A stretch of 10,100 nucleotides of DNA. Origin: Flavobacteriales bacterium. GTDB taxonomy: Bacteria; Bacteroidota; Bacteroidia; Flavobacteriales_D; Sanyastnellaceae. This document shows positions 1-7,140 of this stretch, piece by piece. Where the stretch lies: NCBI GenBank assembly GCA_947457285.1, contig CANGVZ010000050.1:1-10100 (forward strand). The letters are read 5' to 3'. Below the pieces are notes generated by a model. It had not been told where the DNA came from, did no database searches, and saw only the letters and a list, made by a program, of their open reading frames with translations. A program made the translations under genes and the position numbers. Numbering within the stretch: the first letter of the stretch is position 1; each line of letters begins with the position of its first letter.

Positions 1-1772
1 AAGGCAGACCACTTTGCCTTGAGGTCAAAACCTTCGAACGCTTTAAAGTGAGTTAGCGCCTCCAAGCCTTGCCAACAAAAGTCTTTCAACTCGTTCTGCA
101 TCCAATATTCCCAAGGAAATGTAAATCCCATTTTTGGCCTATCAACTATTTCAGAGGGAATCAAATTACCTACACTTTCAACTAGAAGTTGCTTTGGAGT
201 GGTAGGATATTTAATCGAATCATTGACACCCAAAACATACTCCACCAATCGGTGATCTAGAAAAGGAACTCTAACTTCCAATGCATGCTTCATGCTCATT
301 TGGTCTGTATCTCTCAACAGGACATTTTGCATGTATGACTGCATTTCCGCCAAGCTAATTCTCGAAAGAATGTGTGTACTATTATCAGGTAACTGTTCGA
401 ATAATCGTTTGACAACATTCGAACTAGCATCCAGATTCGCAAGTCCTGCAAGGGATTGATCCATCCAAACCTGTCTTGAGAGCGCGTATGCCAGGGATGA
501 ATTAGGAGATGCATCTTTGAGGAGTGCTGCAATCTTTTCAGAGGCAACACCTGGCTTAAACTTCTGCAATGTAGAAGCAGCGAGTGTGCGAAGAACTTGC
601 GGAGTGTTAGCAATCCACTTCTTTTGCTCGAGTGCATAAATTCGCTTAAAGACCTCATAGCCCGCAAACACCTCATCGCCTCCAAGACCCGAAAGCGCCA
701 TTTTAACGCCTTCCCTGCGTGTCACCTCACTCACCACATACGTATTGGGACCATCGCCGCTTGGATGATCCATGGCGGCCACCGCATCTGGTATTGTCTT
801 TAAAAAATCATTCGCGGAAAGTTCAATCTCACAATGCTTTGTATTGAAGCGTTTTGAAATCAATCGTGAATATGGACTCTCGTCAAATTCTTGCTCTTTA
901 AATGTGATAGAAAATGTCTGAACTTGATGCGATGAAGCCTCTGACATAAGCCCAACAATAATACTGGAATCAATACCACCACTTAAGAATGCACCAAAAG
1001 GAACGTCTGCCCGCATCCTCAATTCAACTGCACTCTGTAGTAGCGAATAGACATTCGCCTTAACTTCATCCCTGCTTTGATCCGTTGGAGTACTTACAAA
1101 ACTGTTTGCATTCCAGTATTGATGCGACTGAAAATGTGTCCCATCCCATTCTAGATAATGTCCAGGCATCAGCATCAATACATCTGAGATGATAGTTGCT
1201 GGTGCGTGTACAGTTTGAAATCTCAGGTAATCTACTACCGCGGACTGATTCATTTTTTTTGGCACAAAACCACTAGAAAGAAGAGATCGCAATTCGGATG
1301 AAAAGAAAATTGAATCGTCTTTTCTAAAGTAGTATAGCGGTTTGATTCCTAATCGATCTCTGACGATAAAAAGCCTGTTAGCATTGATATCATAAAGCGC
1401 GAAAGCGAACATTCCAATAAAGCGATGAACGCATGCAATTCCCCATTTCGAATAGGCAGCTACTATAACCTCGGTATCCGTGGAAGTATGAAAATGAAAA
1501 TCTGCTTGAAGCTCTGTTCTAAGTTCTCTGTAATTATAAATTTCTCCGTTGAATACCAGTACGATGTTTCGTTCCTTGTCAACGAATGGCTGATTGCCCG
1601 CGGCACTGGTATCGATAATACTCAATCTTCGATGACCTAGCGTAACTCTTTCGTGATGGAAGTAGCCCTCTGCATCTGGCCCACGGTGCGCAATGGCATC
1701 CGTCATCTTTTGAATAATGCCTTGTGCCTGATCTTGGGAGAAATTACTAATAAAGCCAGTGATACCGCACAT
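1..1772 (-). CDS. asnB: Asparagine synthase (glutamine-hydrolysing), AsnB type, 3' end beyond left edge
   Basis: The protein hydrolyses glutamine in an N-terminal class II amidotransferase domain and passes ammonia to an ATP-dependent synthetase domain that amidates a carboxylate, classically aspartate. The start at 1772 gives MCGITGF, placing the Cys2 nucleophile right after the initiator Met, which fixes the start. Further marks are HRGPDAEG, the FNGEIYNY loop, the TDTEVI segment, the pyrophosphate loop SGGIDSS at about residues 264-270, and LSGLGGDE at about 360-367. About 590 codons are visible without a stop; relatives are usually around 600-640 residues, so only a short C-terminus is missing. 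It lies 26 bp downstream of a glycosyltransferase gene on the same strand and is probably co-transcribed with it. AsnB homologues in polysaccharide loci are often proposed to amidate sugar carboxylates (uronamides), so this copy may not be the housekeeping enzyme; that part is inference. No Shine-Dalgarno sequence precedes it. Confidence 0.95.
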   Translation of the reverse strand, partial: MCGITGFISNFSQDQAQGIIQKMTDAIAHRGPDAEGYFHHERVTLGHRRLSIIDTSAAGNQPFVDKERNIVLVFNGEIYNYRELRTELQADFHFHTSTDTEVIVAAYSKWGIACVHRFIGMFAFALYDINANRLFIVRDRLGIKPLYYFRKDDSIFFSSELRSLLSSGFVPKKMNQSAVVDYLRFQTVHAPATIISDVLMLMPGHYLEWDGTHFQSHQYWNANSFVSTPTDQSRDEVKANVYSLLQSAVELRMRADVPFGAFLSGGIDSSIIVGLMSEASSHQVQTFSITFKEQEFDESPYSRLISKRFNTKHCEIELSANDFLKTIPDAVAAMDHPSGDGPNTYVVSEVTRREGVKMALSGLGGDEVFAGYEVFKRIYALEQKKWIANTPQVLRTLAASTLQKFKPGVASEKIAALLKDASPNSSLAYALSRQVWMDQSLAGLANLDASSNVVKRLFEQLPDNSTHILSRISLAEMQSYMQNVLLRDTDQMSMKHALEVRVPFLDHRLVEYVLGVNDSIKYPTTPKQLLVESVGNLIPSEIVDRPKMGFTFPWEYWMQNELKDFCWQGLEALTHFKAFEGFDLKAKWSA

Positions 1773-1798
1773 AGGTCATAATTAAGGAGTGCGCTAAT

Positions 1799-2839
1799 TT
1801 AAGCACTCTCTATCATTCTTAGTAGAGATGCGGTATATTGTTTTTCATCCAATACACGCGACATTTGATGGGCATGTTCGCCCATCTTCCGCAGCTCTGC
1901 TTCGCTGGAGCGCATCGCCTTACGCATCTTATCTTTCATATCCTCTTTGCTCCGATAATCGAACTCCCAGCCACTTTGTTGATCAAGCAAAGCAGTTCGT
2001 GCGCCTACCCTATTCGAAAGAATTAAAGGATAGCCAGCCAAAGCAAATTCATTTACAACAACACCCCAAGGTTCGTAGCTGCTTGCAAGGATAAAGATAT
2101 CACCCTCAATCATGATTTTATCCAGCTCCTCACCTTGCATAAATCCATGATGAACAATTTGCGGATGCTGGGGTGCCTGAGAAGAAAGACTTCCTGTACC
2201 AATACAATGCAATTTCCAATCAGGGAACTCACTGCTCAATTCAAGAAAAACGTTCCAAAGCAAAACCACTTGCTTTTCCGAAGCGTACCTTCCAGCATAC
2301 ACGAGGTTATTGGAGAGCGGTTTATTTTTTCTTTTTTGATAAATTCTTGTAAAGCGTTCCGATTCACACGTATAGGCACCCGTATAAATCTTATCATCTT
2401 CAAAACCCATATATCTAGCAAACTGGGCCTGTTCACGCCCCGGAACGAATGCATAGTTGAAGTAACTTCGAACGTTGAGGCGCAAATACAACACCCCCAA
2501 AACATCGCGCCATGAGCCTAACCACTGTTTGTCAAAGCCAATAAGAGAGGTGACTTTTGGATTGGCCTTCACCACGTTGAGATAATCTCTATCTGACCAA
2601 CCACCGCAAAAAATCAAGTCAAAAGACTTACTCTTTGAAAGTGAAAGTAAATCTACTGATGAAAGTTCGGTTCTGGAGTGCAGGCGAATATTTTTACTAA
2701 ATTCGAAACGGAAAGGAGCGTCACTCTTTACAGGATAGGCCACGATATCAATTTCGAAATTGTATTCGTTTGCGAGATGATTCATCGTATTGACGAAATA
2801 ACCCGCGAGCTCTCTGTATAGTACTAACAACCTTTTCAT
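1799..2839 (-). CDS. GT4 family glycosyltransferase (GT-B fold), 346 aa
   Basis: Predicted cytoplasmic or membrane-associated retaining glycosyltransferase that moves a sugar from a nucleotide donor onto a growing polysaccharide intermediate; donor and acceptor cannot be read from the sequence. The C-terminal half is a typical Glycos_transf_1 domain: a strand and glycine turn NNLVYAGRYASEKQ (about 177-190), a GTGSL turn (214-218), HHGFMQGEEL (230-239), and the donor-binding E-x7-E motif EPWGVVVNE (256-264), followed by SNRVGA. The N-terminal half is short and divergent, without the usual early glycine-rich loop, which fits acceptor-specific variation. No membrane segment or signal peptide is seen. 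The ATG at 2839 begins MKRLLVLYREL, a plausible first Rossmann strand, and lies only 28 bp from the divergent GNAT gene start. It precedes the asparagine synthase gene by 26 bp, so the two likely form one transcript. Confidence 0.9.
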   Translation of the reverse strand: MKRLLVLYRELAGYFVNTMNHLANEYNFEIDIVAYPVKSDAPFRFEFSKNIRLHSRTELSSVDLLSLSKSKSFDLIFCGGWSDRDYLNVVKANPKVTSLIGFDKQWLGSWRDVLGVLYLRLNVRSYFNYAFVPGREQAQFARYMGFEDDKIYTGAYTCESERFTRIYQKRKNKPLSNNLVYAGRYASEKQVVLLWNVFLELSSEFPDWKLHCIGTGSLSSQAPQHPQIVHHGFMQGEELDKIMIEGDIFILASSYEPWGVVVNEFALAGYPLILSNRVGARTALLDQQSGWEFDYRSKEDMKDKMRKAMRSSEAELRKMGEHAHQMSRVLDEKQYTASLLRMIESA

Positions 2840-2867
2840 ACCTTAACCGGCCTTACATTCTGCAAAT
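2840..2867. promoter_or_regulatory. Very short divergent intergenic region
   Basis: These 28 bases are all that separates the start codons of the divergent glycosyltransferase (minus) and GNAT (plus) genes. Two complete promoters do not fit, so at least one must lie inside the opposite coding sequence. I see no good match to the Bacteroidota consensus (TTG near -33, TAnnTTTG near -7). The nearest candidates are imperfect: for plus, TTGACG at 2790-2795 and TATAGT at 2817-2822, separated by 21 bases; for minus, CATATTTG on the reverse strand just inside the GNAT gene. Regulatory function is inferred from position only. Confidence 0.3.
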
Positions 2868-3815
2868 ATGGAGATTTTAGCGTATCAAGATTGGATGAAA
2901 CCACAAGTAATCAAAATGTTTGTGGAAGAATACGGTGTAGAGGAAGCAGCATTTGAGAAGCTGTTTACACATTTTTACGAATCAGAATTTCAAAAAGACC
3001 GATGCATACGGATCGTCGCAGTAGAAGGCCAAAAAGTTGGAGGGTTTCAGTCCTTTTTCTATTGGCCACTTAAACAAAATGGCAAGACCGTTGATGCTTG
3101 GCAAAGTGGCAACTCGCTTGTGCATCCTGACTTTCGGGGCAAGGGTTTATTTACTAAGATGTTGGATTTTATTCATCAGCAGGGGAGCGGATTTAACGCA
3201 GAGCTCTTAATCGGATTTCCTGTTGAAATGAGTTATAATTCATTTATAAGAAATAAGTGGAGTAATCCTTTCAATCTTCAGTGGCACGTCAAAATAGGCA
3301 ACCCTCTTCTTTCATTATTTAGAATAGGCTCGACAGACATTCCTTCAATTTTTCGTCGTGATAAGCAAGAGGATTTTAGCACCAATAATCCTAACTATAA
3401 AGTGGAACAATCGAAAGCGTTCGACGCCTATCGCTTCGGGTATCAAAACGAATCCCTTGGAAGATTGATCATGCACGAGAATGAACAAAGTATTTTTTTA
3501 GAATTTAAAATCCAAATCAGAAAAAAAATCATCCGTGAATTAGTGATTGGAAAGATATTGTTCTCAGGCAACAATGAACATATAAATGTGAAGCTGCTCG
3601 AAAGAGCATTAAGAAAAGTCAAAAGGGGCATTCGTCCCAGTATATTCTCTTTTGCATGCAACGAATACCTTTCATCGTGGATGCGCATTCTTGATGAAAA
3701 TGGTTTTAAAAAGCATGATAAAAAAATCTACTTCATTGCAAAAGGCAAAATTGCAGAGAACGTTACTAATTGGAAAGAATGGGATATTCAACGCGGAGAC
3801 ATCGATACTTGGTAG
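2868..3815 (+). CDS. GNAT family acyl-CoA N-acyltransferase, 315 aa
   Basis: Predicted cytoplasmic acyltransferase of the GCN5-related (GNAT) superfamily, using acetyl- or acyl-CoA to modify an amine. The acyl-CoA pyrophosphate-binding motif A is clear: SLVHPDFRGKGLFTKML at about residues 83-99, with the R/Q-x-x-G-x-G/A signature as RGKGLF. It is preceded by the expected beta strands (IRIVAVEGQKVGGF) and followed by GFPVEMSYNSFIRNKW, which resembles the usual strand-and-helix after motif A. At 315 residues it is about twice the size of a single GNAT domain. The second half (about 160-315) ends in NEYLSSWMRILDENGFKK, a segment reminiscent of a second degenerate GNAT fold. The ATG at 2868 is the first in frame and sits 28 bp from the divergent gene. 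A polysaccharide deacetylase-like gene follows after 4 bp. Because of that neighbour I infer a role in N-acylating an amino sugar or nucleotide sugar; the substrate is unknown. Confidence 0.82.
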   Translation: MEILAYQDWMKPQVIKMFVEEYGVEEAAFEKLFTHFYESEFQKDRCIRIVAVEGQKVGGFQSFFYWPLKQNGKTVDAWQSGNSLVHPDFRGKGLFTKMLDFIHQQGSGFNAELLIGFPVEMSYNSFIRNKWSNPFNLQWHVKIGNPLLSLFRIGSTDIPSIFRRDKQEDFSTNNPNYKVEQSKAFDAYRFGYQNESLGRLIMHENEQSIFLEFKIQIRKKIIRELVIGKILFSGNNEHINVKLLERALRKVKRGIRPSIFSFACNEYLSSWMRILDENGFKKHDKKIYFIAKGKIAENVTNWKEWDIQRGDIDTW

Positions 3816-3819
3816 TTTC

Positions 3820-4659
3820 ATGAGTATTATTAAAGACACATATAAGATTCTGTTAGGAGAAACCGAATATTTATTCGGTCGAATGACACAGCGCAAGAAT
3901 GATATTCTCGTACTCGCGTTACACAGCACGCCCTCATCTAAAAGTCACGAATTTGAAGTTTTGGTGAATTGGTTGCTTCAGCACTACAAGCCACTTTCTC
4001 CCAATGCACTGAACGACGTAACACAAGGCGACTTCGAAGAAGGCCCATACTTCATCATGACATTTGATGATGGATTAAAAAACAATATTGTAAGTGCTCG
4101 CTATCTTTCCAGTCGAGGTATTCAGGCGATTTATTTTATTGTCCCTGAGTTTGTAGAGGCCAATGATGGTGAGGCCTTTTATATCAAGAACATCCGTCCT
4201 AACCCTGATCGCAGAATCGACAACCGCAAGGAGGATGTCACCCCTATGAGTTGGGAAGATTTACAAGAATTGCTTTCATTGGGACACCACATTGGCTCTC
4301 ATACGATGAGTCATACACTTGACAAATCAATGCATTCAGAACAAATAGAATATGAGATTCTAAAAAGTAAAAAAGTACTTGAGGAAAAATTGAAAATTTC
4401 TGTAAATCACATCGCCTCTCCCAACAATACCTTGATGAGTGTGAATGGGGAATGTGCGGCACTAATTAAGAAGACTTATCAATTTCACCACACAACGGTA
4501 CCCGGTTTATTTGATGCGTCGCAATTAAAACGTGGCATTGTTTATAGGCGCAATATTGAATGTCATTGGGTATCCGGAAAAATCAAGTATTCGCTGGGGT
4601 ATTTCGATTTGCCACGATGGCAAGGGCCTCGAGACGCGCTTTCTCTTCTTGTGCCCTAA
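3820..4659 (+). CDS. Polysaccharide deacetylase-like protein (CE4/NodB family), 279 aa
   Basis: Predicted metal-dependent deacetylase of carbohydrate esterase family 4, which removes N- or O-acetyl groups from sugars. Motif 1 is MTFDDG (80-85), giving the catalytic base and a metal-binding Asp. Motif 2 is SHTMSH (160-165), giving the H-x3-H metal ligands. The usual motif 3 (R-x-P-Y/F-G) is not evident: the equivalent place reads HIASPNN (197-203), without the Arg and aromatic residue, so activity may be altered. No signal peptide or membrane helix is seen, suggesting a cytoplasmic enzyme acting on a nucleotide sugar or lipid-linked intermediate rather than exported polymer. The frame is open further upstream to 3652, but that stretch overlaps the GNAT gene and lacks family similarity. 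The ATG at 3820 (MSIIKDTYK), 4 bp after the GNAT stop, is the better start. Its last 25 codons overlap the convergent polymerase gene. Confidence 0.82.
   Translation: MSIIKDTYKILLGETEYLFGRMTQRKNDILVLALHSTPSSKSHEFEVLVNWLLQHYKPLSPNALNDVTQGDFEEGPYFIMTFDDGLKNNIVSARYLSSRGIQAIYFIVPEFVEANDGEAFYIKNIRPNPDRRIDNRKEDVTPMSWEDLQELLSLGHHIGSHTMSHTLDKSMHSEQIEYEILKSKKVLEEKLKISVNHIASPNNTLMSVNGECAALIKKTYQFHHTTVPGLFDASQLKRGIVYRRNIECHWVSGKIKYSLGYFDLPRWQGPRDALSLLVP
4583..4659. other. 77-bp convergent (tail-to-tail) coding overlap
   Basis: The last 25 codons of the deacetylase-like gene (plus, from about residue 255) and of the polymerase/ligase-like gene (minus, residues 413-437) use the same DNA in opposite directions. 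Both stop codons can be read directly: TAA at 4657-4659 on plus and TGA at 4585-4583 on minus. There is therefore no intergenic room for a terminator. A small perfect inverted repeat (TTGCCA-CGA-TGGCAA, 4609-4623) lies within it, but it has no adjacent T-tract and I do not call it a terminator. Confidence 0.85.
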
Positions 4660-5896
4660 CAACTTCCTGTTTCGCCCAATTTTCCTTGGCTACGTAATAG
4701 TACATCCATAAGAAGAATGGAAAACCATTTAAGAAATAATGTCCTTGTCGAACTAAAGTCAATAGGATAATTATGAGCAGCGAATTAGACATTACCCACA
4801 AATACTTATCATCGGTTCTCTGTCTGGGAACCCAGCATTTTATTACGAAATAGATCATTATAAAAACTCCGTAGATTCCTGTTTCTGAAATCAATCTCAA
4901 GAGCATGGAGTTCGCGTCCATTTTATTAAAGTCAATTTCAACAGCGCCATCAAGGTTTGTCAAGGAATATTTATCGAATGCCGTTGGATGCGAACCAAGC
5001 CCCGTTCCGAAAAGCGGGTTTTGTTTGAAGTTTTCAACGGCAACATGAAAATTATTATACAAAACGAAGCTACTTCCATGGATATCATAGCTTTTGTAAT
5101 TTCCTGTAGAAAAGATCTCAACGGTACCGTCGTATCGCTCTTGGAACTCTCCTACATTTTTGTAGGAATAGTTGAATACAATAACCGATAAAGGGATGAA
5201 TACCAGAGCATATTTGAAGAAGCCAAAATTTAAAAGTAAGAACAGAATCACGAGAAGAATACCGATAATACCTACTGAAGAGAAGGTAGCGATATAAGCT
5301 AGAATGATAACTGCACTCCATTTGCGACTGATAAAGATAGGTTCGGGCACCGCCCAATTATAAATTGCAGTAAAAAAAGCGGGGCCAATACTAGCGGCAA
5401 AATATGCCGGTTCACTGAATACAGAATTCACACGAATACCCAAACCACCCGCAACGATCCCCCATTTATTTAATCCATATAATTTTAAATTATAACCTGG
5501 AGAAAAACCGACCCAGAAAGAAACCAGCTGAATCAATCCTATCGCTGAGATGATAATCGCAGCAATCATATAATATTTGTAGAGCGTCTTCAGATTAAAC
5601 TGAAACAACTCAACGACGTAGTGATAGAATAGTACCGAGGAGAAGAATCCGATAAATATTTTGAAGAATTGAGAACTGGTGTTTAGTCCCATAAAAACGT
5701 AGGTGACACCAGAAATTAACAATGGAAGGAAAAGTAAAACAGGAGCTCGCGGCACTCCGAATTTCACAAAGAAAACCGGGAAGAACATCAAAAAGACCAA
5801 GTAGCTGAAGTATGCTTCGAAGGGGCTCCTAAAAAAGATATAGGAGTTTAGGAAGATACTAAGAAAAATAGATATAACTACAAACCAGCGAAACAT
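4583..5896 (-). CDS. O-antigen polymerase/ligase-like polytopic membrane protein (Wzy_C superfamily), 437 aa
   Basis: Predicted inner-membrane protein that polymerises polysaccharide repeat units (Wzy) or ligates glycan to an acceptor (WaaL/PglL-like). It is strongly hydrophobic, with roughly ten or more membrane segments: several in residues 1-130, more at about 160-245, and a last group at about 340-402. A large hydrophilic, presumably periplasmic loop spans about 247-335. Typical marks are SVFSEPAYFA (158-167), NPLFGTGLGSHP (293-304) at the Wzy_C loop, and NSMLLRLISETGIYG (329-343), with RQGHYF (383-388) before the last helix. The C-terminus from about 404 is a charged, Glu/Ala/Arg-rich probable helix, whose last 25 residues lie in the overlap with the convergent deacetylase gene. 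The ATG at 5896 is 5 bp after the acyltransferase stop, so it is the last gene of the right-hand operon. Polymerase is favoured over ligase because of the locus, but sequence alone does not decide. Confidence 0.82.
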   Translation of the reverse strand: MFRWFVVISIFLSIFLNSYIFFRSPFEAYFSYLVFLMFFPVFFVKFGVPRAPVLLFLPLLISGVTYVFMGLNTSSQFFKIFIGFFSSVLFYHYVVELFQFNLKTLYKYYMIAAIIISAIGLIQLVSFWVGFSPGYNLKLYGLNKWGIVAGGLGIRVNSVFSEPAYFAASIGPAFFTAIYNWAVPEPIFISRKWSAVIILAYIATFSSVGIIGILLVILFLLLNFGFFKYALVFIPLSVIVFNYSYKNVGEFQERYDGTVEIFSTGNYKSYDIHGSSFVLYNNFHVAVENFKQNPLFGTGLGSHPTAFDKYSLTNLDGAVEIDFNKMDANSMLLRLISETGIYGVFIMIYFVIKCWVPRQRTDDKYLWVMSNSLLIIILLTLVRQGHYFLNGFPFFLWMYYYVAKENWAKQEVVRAQEEKARLEALAIVANRNTPANT

Positions 5897-5901
5897 TGAT
5901 C

Positions 5902-7128
5902 TTATTTTGCATTATCGCCGCTAAGGATACTACTCACTTTTTTCTTTCTTCTAATAAATGGAAGCTCAATCAAGTAATAGCTCACGGTGGCCACTAATAT
6001 AGTGATTAGAACAACACTTGAGTAGACTATTAGTGATTCCACAGGTTTCAAATCCAATCCAAACTTCCAGGTATCTCTTGCCAGGTGCAATACCAAGGCC
6101 GCCACTGCCATGTGATACATATAGATACCATAGGAAATTTTACCTAAAAACGAGAATATTGGATATTCAAAATTGAGTAATGATTTTGGATTCGAGGAAA
6201 CATTGAGTATCACTATTAAAAAGCATAACGAATAAAGCAAGTGCGCACCATCTTGAATTCTCATTGGAACAATTAATAGCCCGAAGAGGATAATTAGAAT
6301 CGACAATACAAAAACCCAAGGTTTGTAAATGAAATCAAGAATTCTTTTATTCTCATGAAATAAGTAATATGCTCCTAGCGCTCCGATAGCCATGCACTCG
6401 AGCTTTGACATTGCCATAAACTTCTTTAACACAACGAGCCAATCGGCATGGATAAATATGCTCAAAAAGAGAATGCCTGCTTTGATTGCAATAATTACGA
6501 AAATGAAAATGACTATCGTTCGCAAGAAGTTTTTGGCTTTGGTGATAACCCACGGCCAAATCAAATAAAATTGTTCCTCCACGCCGATCGACCACAGATG
6601 ACCAATATTTGGTATCGCACTTCTGTAAATGCTAAATGCGAGATTAGGAAAAAAAAGCAAAAAGAGAATTAAGTTCTCATTGAAGTCCATCAAGAAAAAA
6701 CGCTCTTGTATTGGCACCCTGAACACTTCAATTTTCGGAAACACAAAAAACCCAAGGAATGTAAGGAAGAAATACAAAGGCCAAATCCTTAGAATTCTTC
6801 GGATATAGAACTGCTTAATATCTATTTTCCCTGTTTCCCTTCTTTCTGCAAAAAGTAAATATGTAATTAAAAAGCCTGAAAGCACAAAGAACATCGTAAC
6901 ACCAAGCGGACCTGCGTTAGCAATGTAGGGCGACAAGATACTCACCTCTTTATTCAAAACAGCTTGAAGCGGAGTCTCAGCCTTGAGGTTATTCAAATCG
7001 AGCCAATGACTTCCGAAACCCAAAAATTTCTTCATTAACTCAACGTGCGTAAAAATCACAGCGAAGGCCGCAAAAAAACGCAACCCGTTGAGACCAGGGA
7101 AGTATATTTTTAAAGTAGAATTAGACAC
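5902..7128 (-). CDS. Acyltransferase-3 family membrane O-acyltransferase (OafA/NodX-like), 408 aa
   Basis: Predicted integral membrane acyltransferase that transfers acetyl or another acyl group to sugar hydroxyls of a surface polysaccharide. Family marks are PGLNGLRFFAAFAVIFTH (11-28, including the conserved His28), FFVLSGFLITYLL (80-92), FYIRRILRIWPLYF (107-120) with the Arg-rich loop, HLWSIGVEEQFYLIWP (177-192), GKISYGIYMYH (329-339), and the terminal YYLIELPFIRRKKK (384-397). About ten membrane helices are apparent, and the length is normal for a stand-alone acyltransferase-3 protein without an SGNH domain. No ATG is available: reading back from the GLNGLR motif, the first plausible start is GTG at 7128-7126. 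Only four sense codons separate it from the in-frame TAA that ends the preceding glycosyltransferase gene. Tight spacing on both sides (12 bp before, 5 bp after) puts it in the minus-strand operon. The acyl group and target sugar are unknown. Confidence 0.9.
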   Translation of the reverse strand: MSNSTLKIYFPGLNGLRFFAAFAVIFTHVELMKKFLGFGSHWLDLNNLKAETPLQAVLNKEVSILSPYIANAGPLGVTMFFVLSGFLITYLLFAERRETGKIDIKQFYIRRILRIWPLYFFLTFLGFFVFPKIEVFRVPIQERFFLMDFNENLILFLLFFPNLAFSIYRSAIPNIGHLWSIGVEEQFYLIWPWVITKAKNFLRTIVIFIFVIIAIKAGILFLSIFIHADWLVVLKKFMAMSKLECMAIGALGAYYLFHENKRILDFIYKPWVFVLSILIILFGLLIVPMRIQDGAHLLYSLCFLIVILNVSSNPKSLLNFEYPIFSFLGKISYGIYMYHMAVAALVLHLARDTWKFGLDLKPVESLIVYSSVVLITILVATVSYYLIELPFIRRKKKVSSILSGDNAK

Positions 7129-7140
7129 AACTTTGCAAAG

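Noticed and set aside
314..685. 123-codon open frame on the minus strand.
   Set aside because: It lies wholly inside the asparagine synthase gene in another frame on the same strand, has a low-complexity Leu/Ser/His-rich translation, and shows no domain.
2135..2515. 126-codon open frame on the plus strand.
   Set aside because: It is antisense to the GT4 glycosyltransferase core, including conserved motifs, and its translation has no recognisable features; a shadow frame.
3652..3819. Upstream extension of the deacetylase-like gene by 56 codons, starting at an ATG inside the GNAT gene.
   Set aside because: It would overlap the end of the GNAT gene by 164 bp and resembles no CE4 N-terminus. 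The in-frame ATG at 3820, 4 bp after the GNAT stop, is the natural start.
4609..4623. Perfect inverted repeat TTGCCA-CGA-TGGCAA as a bidirectional terminator for the convergent operons.
   Set aside because: The stem is only 6 bp, no T-tract follows on either strand, and it lies within both coding sequences; it could easily be chance.
4988..5357. Small open frames on both strands within the polymerase gene.
   Set aside because: They are shadows of the hydrophobic membrane protein; none has a motif or start context that sets it apart.
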